A stretch of DNA of 64,000 bases from Acidithiobacillus sp. HP-2 (GCF_015100155.1 NZ_JACKZA010000013.1:1-64000), one strand, 5' to 3'; numbered from the stretch's first letter, positions 26,339 to 36,570 are shown. Numbers and translations are program-made. Notes: generated from the letters alone by a model not told the origin.

Positions 26339-26845
26339 TCAGTCAGAACGGCCGGTTGGGGCATAAAGAAATTCATAGAAGTTGTCCATGGCAATGCCCT
26401 GGGTATCATAGCCCGTCACTGTTACCTGATCATTATGAGTGCCCACCGCGACCATGCAGGCATGCTCTTGAGGCAGAGCAGAGGCGGCCACGAAAGAGGA
26501 TCCTTTTTGTCCGCAGGAATTATGCGGATATTCCTGATTCAGGCTGACGATAAGCTGATCAGCTATCTGCTGTGCTTGCTGTGGAGACCTGGCCGCAAAA
26601 GCCCGTTCATTCCGCCAGGCATCGGCAATGACTTTGCGTTCTGTGGGCGTGCTGGCTGATGCCATGGCTTCATGATGCATCTGGTCCAGAGTTTCCAGCG
26701 CCACATACAAATCAGTGCGCGCACCACTCTGCTGATCAATGACATGGACACTGAGAATGACGGTCAGTATGCCATAAATGACGATGACCGCGCCGAGCAC
26801 CCAGGCAAAGCGACGCCGACTGGATTTGGCAGGACGACTTGCCAT
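26339..26845 (-). CDS. Hypothetical single-pass membrane protein in the rml cluster
   Basis: A 168-residue protein with a basic N-terminus (RPAKSSRRRF) and one membrane helix at about residues 14-32 (WVLGAVIVIYGILTVILSV), then a periplasmic domain of about 135 residues containing a helical, Q- and A-rich stretch and two cysteines (NSCGQ and EHACMV) that could form a disulfide. No family recognised. Its ATG overlaps the stop of the DUF3579 gene (ATGA), so the two are coupled. A link with polysaccharide or LPS export is suggested only by position. Confidence 0.7.
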   Translation of the reverse strand: MASRPAKSSRRRFAWVLGAVIVIYGILTVILSVHVIDQQSGARTDLYVALETLDQMHHEAMASASTPTERKVIADAWRNERAFAARSPQQAQQIADQLIVSLNQEYPHNSCGQKGSSFVAASALPQEHACMVAVGTHNDQVTVTGYDTQGIAMDNFYEFLYAPTGRSD

Positions 26846-27183
26846 CAGGAAGGGCGCCGCTGGGCGGGGCGGGTCCGGCGATGCCCGGAATTTTTGCCCT
26901 GTTGCCGATCGGCTACCGCGCCCTCTTCATGGCGGACCTGCAAGCGATTTTCGGCGGCAAAGCGCATGATTTCCGCAAAGGCCTCGGGGCGGAGTTGCTC
27001 CAGGCTTTCATCCATGATGATGGCCGCGTTGCCATTAATGTTGGCGGGCTCGATCAATGGTAAGTAATGAATTTTATGGTCGGCACCGAAATGGGCGAGT
27101 CCTACCCCTTCTATGAGCATTTCAGCCCATGCTGAGGGACGAAATTTGCCCCCGCTTTCGGTTACGCCATCAATGATGATCAT
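26845..27183 (-). CDS. DUF3579 family protein
   Basis: A 112-residue protein beginning MIIIDGVTESGGKFRPSAWAEML, the recognisable start of the DUF3579 family common in beta- and gammaproteobacteria; function unknown. A compact alpha/beta domain (to about residue 90) is followed by a basic, disordered tail rich in R and Q (GKNSGHRRTRPAQRRPS), which could bind nucleic acid or membranes. It lies between rmlC and the hypothetical membrane protein, on the same strand. Confidence 0.75.
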   Translation of the reverse strand: MIIIDGVTESGGKFRPSAWAEMLIEGVGLAHFGADHKIHYLPLIEPANINGNAAIIMDESLEQLRPEAFAEIMRFAAENRLQVRHEEGAVADRQQGKNSGHRRTRPAQRRPS

Positions 27184-27246
27184 GGATACCGCTGCTCCTC
27201 AGGAAAGGGGGCGATAATAACGCTCTTCGCATGGAGAATGAAGGGT

Positions 27247-27795
27247 TCACGAATAGGTTTCCGCCTGTGCGAAAGAGCATCCGGCTGCATCCTTGCTGGC
27301 CAGCTGGGGTTTCGAATGCGTGAGGAGGGGCCAGTCTATGCCGATATCCGGATCATTCCAGACAATACAACGCTCGGCTTCCGGGGCGTAAAATTCAGTC
27401 GTTTTATAGAGAAAGTCGGCGGTGTCGCTCAGTACGTAAAAGCCATGCGCAAATCCGGGTGGTACCCAGAGCATCTGCTGATTTTCTTCAGAGAGTGTGG
27501 CCCCGACCCATTGACCGAATGTGGATGATGATCGGCGCAAATCTACGGCCACATCAAAAACAGCACCTGAAACAGCGCGTACCAGCTTTCCCTGGGGGTG
27601 ATGAATCTGATAATGCAGGCCACGCAGCACGCCCTGCTGCGAACGGCTGTGGTTATCCTGCACAAAGGTGAGATTCAGGCCGGCATCGGCAAACTGCCGC
27701 TGGTTCCAGCTTTCCATGAAAAATCCCCGGGCATCGCCAAATACTTTGGGGGTAATGAGCAGTACCTCCGGGATGCGCAATTTTTCAATGATCAA
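27247..27795 (-). CDS. rmlC: dTDP-4-dehydrorhamnose 3,5-epimerase
   Basis: Third step of dTDP-rhamnose synthesis. The 182-residue cupin has the catalytic His region [20 protein letters not shown], the Asp in [11 protein letters not shown], and the [14 protein letters not shown] motif with the conserved Tyr. Length is normal. The ATG overlaps the end of rmlA by four bases. Confidence 0.93.
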   Translation of the reverse strand: MIIEKLRIPEVLLITPKVFGDARGFFMESWNQRQFADAGLNLTFVQDNHSRSQQGVLRGLHYQIHHPQGKLVRAVSGAVFDVAVDLRRSSSTFGQWVGATLSEENQQMLWVPPGFAHGFYVLSDTADFLYKTTEFYAPEAERCIVWNDPDIGIDWPLLTHSKPQLASKDAAGCSFAQAETYS

Positions 27796-28676
27796 AACGG
27801 AGACCCTTCTTCAATGATGCGCAGCAGATATTCTCCATAACCACTTTTTTTCAGTGGGGCGGCAAGTTCTGTAAGTGTGTCTGCATCAATATAACCCATG
27901 CGGTAGGCTATTTCTTCAGGGCAGGCAACTTTCAGGCCCTGGCGTTCTTCCAGGGTGCGAATGAATTGTCCGGCGCTGAGCAGGTCGGCGTGTGTGCCGG
28001 TATCCAGCCAGGCCGTGCCGCGTCCCAGCACTTCCACATGCAAACGTTTTTGTTCAAGATAAAGGCGGTTCAGATCGGTAATTTCCAGCTCTCCCCGTGG
28101 TGAAGGACGGATTTCCCGGGCCAGACGACTCCCGTCTGCATCATAAAAATACAGGCCGGTGACCGCAAAAGAAGAGCGGGGTTTGGCAGGTTTTTCTTCC
28201 AGTCCAATGGCAATCCCCTGACGGTCAAACTCTACCACGCCATAAGCCTTGGGATTGGCAACGTGGTAGGCAAAAATCGTTGCCCCGTTATCGGCCCGGT
28301 TGGTTTGCTGCAGGGATTCACTGAGATCGTGTCCATAAAAAACATTGTCGCCAAGCACCAGTGCTGAAGGGCTCCCCGCCAGAAAGTTTTCGGCAATCAG
28401 TAAGGCTTGCGCAAGGCCGTCAGGATGCGCCTGTTCGGCATAGCAAAAATCCATCCCCCACTGCCGACCATCACCCAGAAGCTGCTGGAAACGTGGAAGA
28501 TCGTTGGGTGTGGAAATAATCTGGATTTCGCGGATTCCAGCCAACATCAGGGTGGCGAGCGGATAATAAATCAGGGGCTTGTCATAAACCGGCATCAGCT
28601 GCTTGCTGACTGCCTGGGTCAGCGGATACAGACGGGTACCCGAACCCCCGGCGAGGAGAATACCCTTACGCTTCAT
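27792..28676 (-). CDS. rmlA: Glucose-1-phosphate thymidylyltransferase
   Basis: First step: glucose-1-phosphate plus dTTP to dTDP-glucose. The 294-residue protein starts [20 protein letters not shown] with the nucleotide-binding GGxGTRLxPxT, continues [17 protein letters not shown], and has [12 protein letters not shown] and FEEKPAKP-like [10 protein letters not shown]. It overlaps galU upstream by eleven bases and rmlC downstream by four. The whole galU-rmlACDB set supplies activated sugars for LPS O-antigen or exopolysaccharide. Confidence 0.94.
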   Translation of the reverse strand: MKRKGILLAGGSGTRLYPLTQAVSKQLMPVYDKPLIYYPLATLMLAGIREIQIISTPNDLPRFQQLLGDGRQWGMDFCYAEQAHPDGLAQALLIAENFLAGSPSALVLGDNVFYGHDLSESLQQTNRADNGATIFAYHVANPKAYGVVEFDRQGIAIGLEEKPAKPRSSFAVTGLYFYDADGSRLAREIRPSPRGELEITDLNRLYLEQKRLHVEVLGRGTAWLDTGTHADLLSAGQFIRTLEERQGLKVACPEEIAYRMGYIDADTLTELAAPLKKSGYGEYLLRIIEEGSPF

Positions 28677-29577
28677 GAGCAGTCTCAGGATTTTCTGCTT
28701 TACCCTGGCTCTGGCACAGGCTGTTCATGTACTCGGTAAAATCGGCGCCCACTTCGGGATGTAATTTGCCGAAGGCAATGGTGGCCTTGAGATAGCCCAG
28801 TTTGTCACCACAATCAAAGCGCTGACCGGCAAAACGATAGGCCAGCACCTGACGTTCGCTGAGCAGATGGGCGATGGCATCCGTCAACTGGATTTCGCCT
28901 CCTGCGCCACTCTGGGTGTTTTCCAGAAAATGAAAGAGACGGGCGGGCAGTATATACCGACCAACCACCCCCAGATTGGAAGGCGCTTTTTCGGGCTGGG
29001 GTTTTTCGACAATGCCGCTGACCTGAAAAATACGTTCGTCCCACGGGCGGGCGTCTACCACTCCATAACGGGTAGAGTGTTCACGGGGGATTTCTTCGAC
29101 GCCAAGAATGCCGGCCTGATAGCGATGGTGCTGTTCGACCATTTGCGCCAATACAGGTGGTTCACCGAGCATCAGATCATCGGCCAGCAGCACGGCAAAC
29201 GGTTCATCACCGATAACCGGCTTGGCCATCAGTACGGCGTGACCCAGCCCGAGAGGATATGGCTGACGCAGAAAAATGGTACTCACATGCCTGGGTAAAA
29301 TACTTTGCACCTGTTCCAGCAACGCTTTTTTGCCGCGCTTTTCCAGTTCGTTTTCCAGTTCGTAGGAGACGTCAAAGTGATCTTCAATGGCCCGTTTTCC
29401 CCGGCCACTGATGAAAATCAACTGATCGCAGCCTGCCGCAATGGCTTCTTCTACGGCGTACTGGATCAGAGGTTTGTCCACTACCGGCATCATTTCCTTG
29501 GCGCTGGCTTTGGTGGCCGGTAAAAATCGGGTACCCAGGCCCGCCACGGGGAAAACTGCTTTACGCACTTCAGCCAT
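28666..29577 (-). CDS. galU: UTP-glucose-1-phosphate uridylyltransferase
   Basis: Makes UDP-glucose for polysaccharide and LPS core. From ATG 29577 the 303-residue protein reads [20 protein letters not shown] and [19 protein letters not shown], the classic GalU N-terminus, with [13 protein letters not shown] and [10 protein letters not shown] further on. A longer start at 29616 adds non-homologous residues. First gene of the minus-strand operon; in acidophilic bioleaching bacteria galU-rml genes are linked to exopolysaccharide and biofilm formation on minerals, which is context, not evidence from this sequence. Confidence 0.94.
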   Translation of the reverse strand: MAEVRKAVFPVAGLGTRFLPATKASAKEMMPVVDKPLIQYAVEEAIAAGCDQLIFISGRGKRAIEDHFDVSYELENELEKRGKKALLEQVQSILPRHVSTIFLRQPYPLGLGHAVLMAKPVIGDEPFAVLLADDLMLGEPPVLAQMVEQHHRYQAGILGVEEIPREHSTRYGVVDARPWDERIFQVSGIVEKPQPEKAPSNLGVVGRYILPARLFHFLENTQSGAGGEIQLTDAIAHLLSERQVLAYRFAGQRFDCGDKLGYLKATIAFGKLHPEVGADFTEYMNSLCQSQGKAENPETAHEA

Positions 29578-29702
29578 ACATGTTCTCCTTTGGTATGCGG
29601 CGAGTATAACGAACACACCCCGCCTCCCGCAAAGTGTTTGACTTCATGAACAGCTCGGGTCAAATTCGCTGCAAATCGCCCAGGCCAATGGCCGTTTTAG
29701 CT

Positions 29703-30392
29703 TCATGAAGAAGAATCGACGTCGGATTCAGAAACGTCGTGCTGAATGCCGGTTTCCGGCCTTTCCCGGGCGATTTTTCCACCACCGACGCCACCAGCCA
29801 TGGCAAAACGTAAAGCCTGCTGGGGTGTCATGTCCGGAAGCGGGATGATTTTGTCTCTGGGAACCAGGCAAGTGAAGCCGCCGACGCCATAGCTCATGGG
29901 AATAAAAACGGCCACACAGTCTTCGGGGAGGTGCGGTAGTTCATGCAGGGTGTCACGGGTGACCAGCCCGATGATGTAGCCCATATCTCCTCCTTGCCGG
30001 ACCAGTACAGCACTGCGAAAGCCCCGGTCTGCACCACCAAAAAGTAATCCCACCGTTTCCTGAATGGTGCTGTAAAGACTATGCAGAACAGGGATTCGTG
30101 CCAGCGCCTTGTTCATCCAGTCAAAAATCCATGCGGTCAAGACATGGGAAGCCAGAAAACCAACGCCCAGAATGGTCAGCAAGGTCAGGAGCAGTCCCAG
30201 ACCGGGGATGTCGATTCCGAAAATGGCCTTGATCGGCGCTTCAAACAAGTTATTGAGCCAGCCGCCAATCCATAACACCACATAAATGGTCAGGCCGATG
30301 GGAAGAGAGATGAGCAGGCCCTGGGCAAACCAGCGGCGTAAATGCAGATGCTGAAAACGTGAAGGCGGTTGAACGGGTACTGGCAGTGTCAT
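29703..30392 (-). CDS. DUF502 family inner-membrane protein
   Basis: A 229-residue protein with two membrane helices near the N-terminus (FAQGLLISLPIGLTIYVVLWIG and LGLLLTLLTILGVGFLAS) and a C-terminal soluble domain with the family-typical IPVLHSLYSTIQETVGLLF and FIPMSYGVGGFTCLVPRD segments. DUF502 proteins are widespread; their role is not established. It is monocistronic or cotranscribed with glrR upstream (63 bases apart). Confidence 0.85.
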   Translation of the reverse strand: MTLPVPVQPPSRFQHLHLRRWFAQGLLISLPIGLTIYVVLWIGGWLNNLFEAPIKAIFGIDIPGLGLLLTLLTILGVGFLASHVLTAWIFDWMNKALARIPVLHSLYSTIQETVGLLFGGADRGFRSAVLVRQGGDMGYIIGLVTRDTLHELPHLPEDCVAVFIPMSYGVGGFTCLVPRDKIIPLPDMTPQQALRFAMAGGVGGGKIARERPETGIQHDVSESDVDSSS

Positions 30393-30455
30393 TGGGACCC
30401 CGTTTTAGCAAAGACCTCAACAGCATAACAAAAAATGCCAGAAAGTTGTGGATAA

Positions 30456-31844
30456 TTACGGGGCCTCATCGCGATCCTCCTGGTTTTTGAATAGTTGCGG
30501 GGCCAGACCATGTTTGCGCATGAGCTTGTAAAGATCGGTGCGATGTCGGCCAGCAATACGTGCGGCCCGGGAAATATTACCATCGGTGGCACGCAGCAGA
30601 TTTTCAAGGTACACCCGTTCAAAGGCTGTTTTGGCATCCTGCAAGGGCGGGAAGGCACTGGATCCACCCTGGCGGCCGGCATCGGGAATGGCTTCTCCCG
30701 AGACCCAGCCTTTTTCGGTGACGGCGGCGGCAAAGGTAATGGCATTTTCCAGCTCTCGAACATTACCGGGCCAGGGTCGCTGCATCAGTTTGTCCATGGC
30801 TTCGGGGCTGAAACCGGGAATATTGCGTTCCAGGCGCTGGCTTTCCCGATCCAGAAAATATTGGGCAAGCAGCAGGATGTCTTCGGGACGCTCGCTGAGG
30901 CTGGGAACCCGTAGGGGAATGACGTGCAGGCGATAATATAAATCTTCCCGAAAGGCGCCGCTGGCAGTCAGCGCATGAATATCCTGATGGGTGGCACTGA
31001 TGATGCGTAAATCCACGGATATTTCCGTTTTTGCTCCGACTGGACGTAACGTCCCTTCCTGTAATACCCGCAGCAGTTTGACCTGCAAGGCCAGGGGGAG
31101 GTCGCCGATTTCGTCCAGGAACAAAGTACCCTGATCAGCGCTGCGAATGAGCCCGATATGGTCCTGAGTGGCTCCGGTAAAAGCCCCCTTGACGTGACCA
31201 AACAGTTCACTTTCGGCCAGTTCGGAGGGAATGGCGCCACAGTTGACGGCGACAAAAGGATGGTCACTACGGGCGCTGGCTTCGTGGATAGCTCTGGCGA
31301 CACGTTCCTTACCCGACCCACTGTCTCCAGAAAGAAAAACACTGGCCTGGGAAGTGGCTATGCGGGTAATTTCGTTGACCAGACTGGCCATGACCGGGCT
31401 GCGGTGGAGGATGCTTTGCCCAGCCTGAGCGCGCAGGTCAGCCCTTAACTTGCTGAGTTCACGGCCAGCGAGGCGTTGTGCCAGGGCCGCCGTGCATAAT
31501 GTTTGTAATTCGTCATTACTGAACGGCTTGCTGAGATAACCAAAAGCCTGGGCACGCATGGCTTCTACAGCGTTAGGAATGGTGCCATGGGCAGTAAGCA
31601 AAATAACCGGAAGATCGGGGTCTCGGGACTGAACGTTTTCAAGGACTGCCATTCCATCCATGATGGGCATGCGTAAATCGGTGATCAGCAAATCCACATT
31701 TTCCTGATCCAGAAGCTCCAGACCTTGCAGCGGATTGTTGCTGCTCAGTACCCGGTAATCTTCACTTTCCAGCCACAAACCCAGCAGCCTCAAGAAATCC
31801 GGATCATCATCAATAATGAGAATGGTGGGCATGGTTTTACGCAT
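30456..31844 (-). CDS. glrR: Sigma-54-dependent response regulator GlrR/QseF-like
   Basis: A 462-residue NtrC-type activator: receiver domain (about 1-120; phosphorylated Asp in LLITDLRMPIMDG), AAA+ domain (about 140-370) with Walker A GDSGSGKERVARAI and the sigma-54 contact loop GAFTGA, and a C-terminal Fis-type HTH (NISRAARIAGRHRTDLYKLM). ATG 31844 lies one base after the stop of the preceding lipoprotein gene; ATG 31832 is an alternative start. The order kinase-lipoprotein-regulator is that of glrK-qseG-glrR in enterobacteria, where the system controls the small RNA glmY and cell-envelope sugar supply. Confidence 0.88.
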   Translation of the reverse strand: MRKTMPTILIIDDDPDFLRLLGLWLESEDYRVLSSNNPLQGLELLDQENVDLLITDLRMPIMDGMAVLENVQSRDPDLPVILLTAHGTIPNAVEAMRAQAFGYLSKPFSNDELQTLCTAALAQRLAGRELSKLRADLRAQAGQSILHRSPVMASLVNEITRIATSQASVFLSGDSGSGKERVARAIHEASARSDHPFVAVNCGAIPSELAESELFGHVKGAFTGATQDHIGLIRSADQGTLFLDEIGDLPLALQVKLLRVLQEGTLRPVGAKTEISVDLRIISATHQDIHALTASGAFREDLYYRLHVIPLRVPSLSERPEDILLLAQYFLDRESQRLERNIPGFSPEAMDKLMQRPWPGNVRELENAITFAAAVTEKGWVSGEAIPDAGRQGGSSAFPPLQDAKTAFERVYLENLLRATDGNISRAARIAGRHRTDLYKLMRKHGLAPQLFKNQEDRDEAP

Positions 31845-31845
31845 C

Positions 31846-32373
31846 TCAGGGTAAGGGCGCGCCATGCGCTTCCAGGGTTTTTTCTGCATGCTGGTGCAGC
31901 AGGGATTTCAGACGTTGAAGCCGCGCTTGTGCGGTATCTGCAGCATTTTGTGCAGCGATAGCCTGAGCTTTGTTTTGCTGAATGCGGGCTCTGTAGTGTT
32001 GCAGGGTGGCGATATTTTCCAGCAGAGCGTTGACGCTGCGCCTGAGCGGCAGGGTCTGACTGGCCAACACACTGTTTTGTGAAGCCATTTCCAGCTCCCG
32101 GGCGGCGTTGCCCAGGACGGTTTTATTGAGGGGGCCACTGCTGAGATAACTGTTTGCCAGCGCAAGATGAATATTGGCGCAACTGGCGGAGGTAGCGGGT
32201 CCGCAGTCATGCAATGCCTTGAGCAGAACCGGTCGGGGCGTTTCCGAGAGCGGCAGCGGCGCGGCTTTGGGCTGAGCAGGTGCTGCCGGATGAATCATTG
32301 CACAGGCTCCCAGAAACAATAGGATACTGAAGGTGCCGAGTGAGCGGATCGCAAGCAATAATCGGTACATCAA
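31846..32373 (-). CDS. QseG-like outer-membrane lipoprotein
   Basis: A 175-residue protein with a lipoprotein signal sequence (SLGTFSILLFLGACAMI; Cys about position 24) and a helical, Q/A-rich C-terminal half that looks coiled-coil (IQQNKAQAIAAQNAADTAQA). Sequence similarity to QseG is not obvious by eye; the call rests on location between the kinase and the sigma-54 regulator and on the lipobox. In E. coli QseG tethers and modulates the kinase. It overlaps the kinase stop by four bases. Confidence 0.7.
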   Translation of the reverse strand: MMYRLLLAIRSLGTFSILLFLGACAMIHPAAPAQPKAAPLPLSETPRPVLLKALHDCGPATSASCANIHLALANSYLSSGPLNKTVLGNAARELEMASQNSVLASQTLPLRRSVNALLENIATLQHYRARIQQNKAQAIAAQNAADTAQARLQRLKSLLHQHAEKTLEAHGAPLP

Positions 32374-33905
32374 TGAGCTGCCTTCTGAGGAGAAGAGGGT
32401 AGCCAGATTTCTGCGCTGAGCCCTCCCTGTGGACGGTTTTGAATGCGTATCCAGCCGTCTTGAGCGGCTACCAGTTCGCGGGTGATGGCTAATCCCAATC
32501 CGGTACCCCGGGGTAAGCTGTTACTGACCGGAACCTGATAAAAACGTTCAAATACCCGTTCCAGCAAGGCTTCAGGAATACCCGGGCCTTCATCTTCTAC
32601 CCGGAACAGAACGCCCTGCTGTTCGGCAATGGCCTGCACGCGGATTTGTCCGCCGGCTGAGCTGTATTTGTTGGCGTTGCTGACCAGGTTGCTGAGAATT
32701 TGCCGCAAGCGTTGTGGGTCGGCGTACACTTCCAGCGGTGCATGGCTCTCACAAATCAGGGTTTGCTGCTTTTTTTCAGTCAATGGCTGCATGCGTTTTA
32801 GCAGATCTTCGAGAATCTCGGATACTTTGACAGTTTGGGGTGAAAAATCCAGGGATTGCGCCTGTAAGGCATGCATGTCGAGCATTTCCTGAATAGCCGC
32901 ATATAATTCCTTGACCTGACGGACGACAATTTCGAGGACTTCGCGTTGCCGTGGCAGAAGCGGGCCGATGCGCTCGCTGAGCAGTAATTCACTGCCGGAA
33001 CGGGCTGAGGCCAGAGGGGTTTTCAGTTCGTGAGAGACCTGGCTGAGAAATTGGTGGCGCAGGCGCTCTTCTTCCCGCAGGCGGGCCTGCATGCTGTCGA
33101 TACTGCGGGCCAGATCGCGCAATTCCTGGGGTCCATCACTGGCAACATGGGCGACTTTACCCGCCCCGATGTCCTCCAGGGCCAGACGGAAGTCCTTTAA
33201 TGGCCGGGTCAAGGCCGTGGCAACCCGCCAGGGTATCAACAGGCTGAGCAGCGCCGTGATGACTACCAGTGCATAAAGCAGTTGCACGGCCTGAGAACGC
33301 GCTGCCGCTGCCGCCTCTCCCTGGCTGAGCAGTAGGGACTGCATAGCCTGATGAACGTCATGAAAACGCGCCTCTACAGCCATCCGGCTGGCTTTGCCGT
33401 CGAGCACCGCCGCCTGCCCTGAGCCTGGTGCATTTGCGGACTGCAAATAATTGCTCAGACTCACTTGTAGTTGCTGGAGTGCGTTGGCAAGTTGGGGGTA
33501 GGCTGTTGCGCCGGTCTGTAGTGTCTGTAATGACGTTTGCTCGTGATGAATCAGGTGGGCAAAGGTGGCTTCATAACCAGAGTGGGGCAGGACCTGCGCC
33601 AGATCCTGATAAAATTCGGCCTGACGTTGTTGTCCATGAATTTCCAGTAATTGCTTTTGCAGTGGCAAGCCAATTTCAATCAGTGTATTGCTGCTGTCGC
33701 CCAGGGTATGAATCGCCTGGATGGCCGCAAATACGACCCCCGCGACCAGAAACAGGATGATAATGGCAAAAAACAGGACGCTTCGGGGAATCGAAATGGC
33801 GCCACGATGATCTTTAGCCGGGGAGTCCATGATCTTTTGTCCGGTGTTCTGTTCTTCCATAAAGTCCGCAGCCATCCACTCCTCCATGCCGGTTGCCCTG
33901 AACAT
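32370..33905 (-). CDS. glrK: Sensor histidine kinase GlrK/QseE-like
   Basis: A 511-residue membrane kinase. It has an N-terminal membrane helix (SVLFFAIIILFLVAGVVFAA), a periplasmic helical domain of about 150 residues, a second helix (LLYALVVITALLSLLIPW), HAMP, a HisKA domain with the phosphorylated His in FLSQVSHELKTPLASARSG, and a HATPase domain with NLVSNANKYS, VEDEGPGIPE and GTGLGLAIT. Several in-frame starts exist (33905, 33887, 33830); I cannot decide between them, and MDSPAKDHRG at 33830 would place the first membrane helix close to the N-terminus. It overlaps the lipoprotein gene downstream. Confidence 0.87.
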   Translation of the reverse strand: MFRATGMEEWMAADFMEEQNTGQKIMDSPAKDHRGAISIPRSVLFFAIIILFLVAGVVFAAIQAIHTLGDSSNTLIEIGLPLQKQLLEIHGQQRQAEFYQDLAQVLPHSGYEATFAHLIHHEQTSLQTLQTGATAYPQLANALQQLQVSLSNYLQSANAPGSGQAAVLDGKASRMAVEARFHDVHQAMQSLLLSQGEAAAAARSQAVQLLYALVVITALLSLLIPWRVATALTRPLKDFRLALEDIGAGKVAHVASDGPQELRDLARSIDSMQARLREEERLRHQFLSQVSHELKTPLASARSGSELLLSERIGPLLPRQREVLEIVVRQVKELYAAIQEMLDMHALQAQSLDFSPQTVKVSEILEDLLKRMQPLTEKKQQTLICESHAPLEVYADPQRLRQILSNLVSNANKYSSAGGQIRVQAIAEQQGVLFRVEDEGPGIPEALLERVFERFYQVPVSNSLPRGTGLGLAITRELVAAQDGWIRIQNRPQGGLSAEIWLPSSPQKAAH

Positions 33906-34002
33906 GGGCAGCGCATTGCCGGAAACCAGTGTATGCGACTGAGGGCCAGCGGCCTAGTGTAGATTATCGGCTACAGCCCCCAAGCCCGCGCCGTTTTTTG
34001 GG

Positions 34003-35682
34003 TTATGCGTCCACATTGGCAAGAAGCGTCGCCGCCGCCTCGTATACGGCCGTGTTGAGATCAATGCCGCCAAGCATGCGGGCAATTTCCTGCTGACGTT
34101 GTGCCGCTTGCAGGGGGTTTATGGCGCTGAGGGTTTGACCATCCTGCACCTGTTTTTCAATGTGCAGGTGGTGGTGGCCCTGTGCCGCCACCTGGGCAAG
34201 ATGGGTGACACAAAGCACCTGCTGCTGCGCGCCAAGGCGGCGGAGCAGGCGTCCTACGCGTTCGGCAACGGCTCCACCAATGCCCACATCCACTTCATCA
34301 AAAATCAGGGTGTCAATGCGCTCAGGTGCAGCCAGAATGACCTGCAAGGCCAGACTGATACGCGAGAGTTCTCCGCCGGAAGCTACCTTGGCCAGGGCCT
34401 GAGCCGGATGGCCGGGGTTGGCGGTAATCCAGATTTCTGCCTGATCCCAGCCAGAGTCACGCCAGAATTTTTCTTCTTCCGGGTGGCTGGATAAACGTAA
34501 TTCAACCTGAGCATGGGGCATGCCCAGCTGATGGATTTGTTCGGCAACAGCGTCAGCCAGAGCTTGCTGACGGGCTTGCCGGGCCGTCGTGAGAGCATGG
34601 CTGTGTTGAACATAGGTCGTTTTGGCTTTGAGTAAAGTCTGCTCAGCGGCGAGCAGTGTGCTTTCCAGATTTTCTGTTCCCTGCAGTTCCTGACGCAGGG
34701 TATCGCGTTTGGCGATTAAGCCCGGCAAGTCACAATGATATTTGCGTTGAAGATCCTGCAACTGTTGCAAGCGTCGGGCAATTTCTTCCAGACGTTCGGG
34801 GTCGGCTTCCAGATCGGCCAGATAGCTATGCACATTGGAAATGCTTTCTTCGACCTGGATGAGCGCGGCATTGAGCAAGGCCTCATTTTCCTGCAGGAGG
34901 GCATCATGCTGGGAAGCCACGCCGAGATGACGCTGGGCTTCGGCCAGGGCGCGGTTGGCTGGATGCGCTTCCCCTTCCAGGCCTTCCAGCGCTGCCTGGA
35001 GGTGTTCGCGCAATTTCTCTACCGCCCCGAGACGCTGTTCCTCGCTGCGCAGGCTTTCCCATTCTTCTTCCTGCAACTGCGCGGCTTCCAGCTCCTGGAG
35101 CTGAAAGCGTTGCCAATCGGCCTGCTCATTCTGACGGGTTTGCTCCGCACGTAATTGCTGACAGTGCAGCGTCTGTTCCCGCCACAGCCGATGCGCTTCA
35201 GCCACCTGACCCAGCCTGGTTTCCAACCCGGCAAAACGGTCCAGCAGGGCCAGTTGGCGATCGGCGTGGAGCAACTTCTGATGTTCATGTTGTCCCAGCA
35301 GCTCAATCAGATACTCACCAAACTCCCGCAGCTGGGTAAGGGTGACGTTGCAGCCATTGATAAAAGCCCGGCTACGGCCATTGCGTTGGAGGACCCGGCG
35401 CAGTACACACACCGGTTCATCTGCATTCATATCCTGATCGCGCAACCATTGGCGGGCGGCATGTTCGGAGGCAAGGGCATATTCCGCACTGATTTCGGCC
35501 TGCTCGGCACCATGGCGGATACTGTCTGCATGGCCCTTGTCTCCGAGGAGCAGGGCGATGGCGTCCACCAGAATGGATTTGCCCGCACCGGTTTCTCCGG
35601 TGAGTACGGTCAAACCCGCATCAAAATCAATGCTGACGCTGTCAATCAGGGCAAAATTGCGAACCTGCAGGCTGAGCAGCAT
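34003..35682 (-). CDS. recN: DNA repair protein RecN
   Basis: An SMC-like ATPase for double-strand-break repair. The 559-residue protein has Walker A LTGETGAGKSILVDAI at the N-terminus, a long central coiled coil (Q/E/L-rich), and the C-terminal ABC signature ASGGELSRISLALQVIL with Walker B LIFDEVDVGIGG. It abuts nadK (one base apart), the widely conserved nadK-recN pair of the proteobacterial SOS neighbourhood. No LexA box was identified by eye. Confidence 0.94.
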   Translation of the reverse strand: MLLSLQVRNFALIDSVSIDFDAGLTVLTGETGAGKSILVDAIALLLGDKGHADSIRHGAEQAEISAEYALASEHAARQWLRDQDMNADEPVCVLRRVLQRNGRSRAFINGCNVTLTQLREFGEYLIELLGQHEHQKLLHADRQLALLDRFAGLETRLGQVAEAHRLWREQTLHCQQLRAEQTRQNEQADWQRFQLQELEAAQLQEEEWESLRSEEQRLGAVEKLREHLQAALEGLEGEAHPANRALAEAQRHLGVASQHDALLQENEALLNAALIQVEESISNVHSYLADLEADPERLEEIARRLQQLQDLQRKYHCDLPGLIAKRDTLRQELQGTENLESTLLAAEQTLLKAKTTYVQHSHALTTARQARQQALADAVAEQIHQLGMPHAQVELRLSSHPEEEKFWRDSGWDQAEIWITANPGHPAQALAKVASGGELSRISLALQVILAAPERIDTLIFDEVDVGIGGAVAERVGRLLRRLGAQQQVLCVTHLAQVAAQGHHHLHIEKQVQDGQTLSAINPLQAAQRQQEIARMLGGIDLNTAVYEAAATLLANVDA

Positions 35683-36570
35683 TTAATCTTCTCCCGGTGA
35701 TTCGGCCCAATGCAGTTTTTCCCGAAGAATCTGAAAAAAGTTTTTCTCTTCTGGATGAATAAAACGTGCCGAGCAGGGGGCACGGCGGATGTGAATTTCA
35801 TCGCCGACAGCCAGAGGAATGCTACAGTGACTGTCCAGGCTGAGGGCTGCAGGCTGACGGCTGGCGGTCAGGCGGGCACGGATGGCCACGGTATCGGCGA
35901 CGACCAGCGGTCTTGCGGTGAGGGTGTGCGGGCAGATCGGCACCAGCAGCAGGGCTTCGAGGCTGGGGGATAAAATGGGGCCACCCGCTGACAGTGCGTA
36001 GGCGGTCGAACCCGTCGGGGTGGCAATGATGACCCCATCAGCGCGCTGGGTATAAACAAAACGGCCATCCATATGGACGCTCAGTTCAATCATGCTTTCG
36101 CCGCCGCCTTTGTGGATAAATACTTCATTGATGGCCAGACCGCTGTGCATTTGTTGATTGTCGCGCCACAATTCGGCATGCAGGACCCGGCGTTGATCCT
36201 GCTGATAATGCCCCTGCAAAATGGGCGGCAAGGCGCTTTCTATCTGGTCGATGGACAGATCCGCCAGAAAGCCCAGCCGTCCCTGATTAATGCCGAGAAT
36301 GGCTATGCCCCTGCTGGCCGTATTTCGGGCCGTTCCTAACAGGGTGCCGTCGCCGCCAATGGCAATAACCAGATCCGTTTCCGCGCGGGCTTCGCTGAAA
36401 GCCATCAGCTTCAGGCCGAGGGTATCATTGATCTCGCCAGAACATTGGGTTTCGATAAAAACTTCCCGCCCCTGGGATTGAATGAAATCACGCAACAGGC
36501 GTAATCCCGGAAGTACCGAAGGATCACGGTATTTGCTGACGAGCAGGACGCGCTGGAAGGGCTTGGTCAT
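35683..36570 (-). CDS. nadK: NAD kinase
   Basis: Phosphorylates NAD to NADP. The 295-residue protein has the GGDGT motif in IAIGGDGTLLGTARN, the substrate-binding NEVFIHKGGG, and ATPTGSTAYALSAGGPIL. Start ATG 36570 gives MTKPFQRVLLVSKYRD, a good N-terminus. It ends two bases from recN. Confidence 0.94.
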   Translation of the reverse strand: MTKPFQRVLLVSKYRDPSVLPGLRLLRDFIQSQGREVFIETQCSGEINDTLGLKLMAFSEARAETDLVIAIGGDGTLLGTARNTASRGIAILGINQGRLGFLADLSIDQIESALPPILQGHYQQDQRRVLHAELWRDNQQMHSGLAINEVFIHKGGGESMIELSVHMDGRFVYTQRADGVIIATPTGSTAYALSAGGPILSPSLEALLLVPICPHTLTARPLVVADTVAIRARLTASRQPAALSLDSHCSIPLAVGDEIHIRRAPCSARFIHPEEKNFFQILREKLHWAESPGED

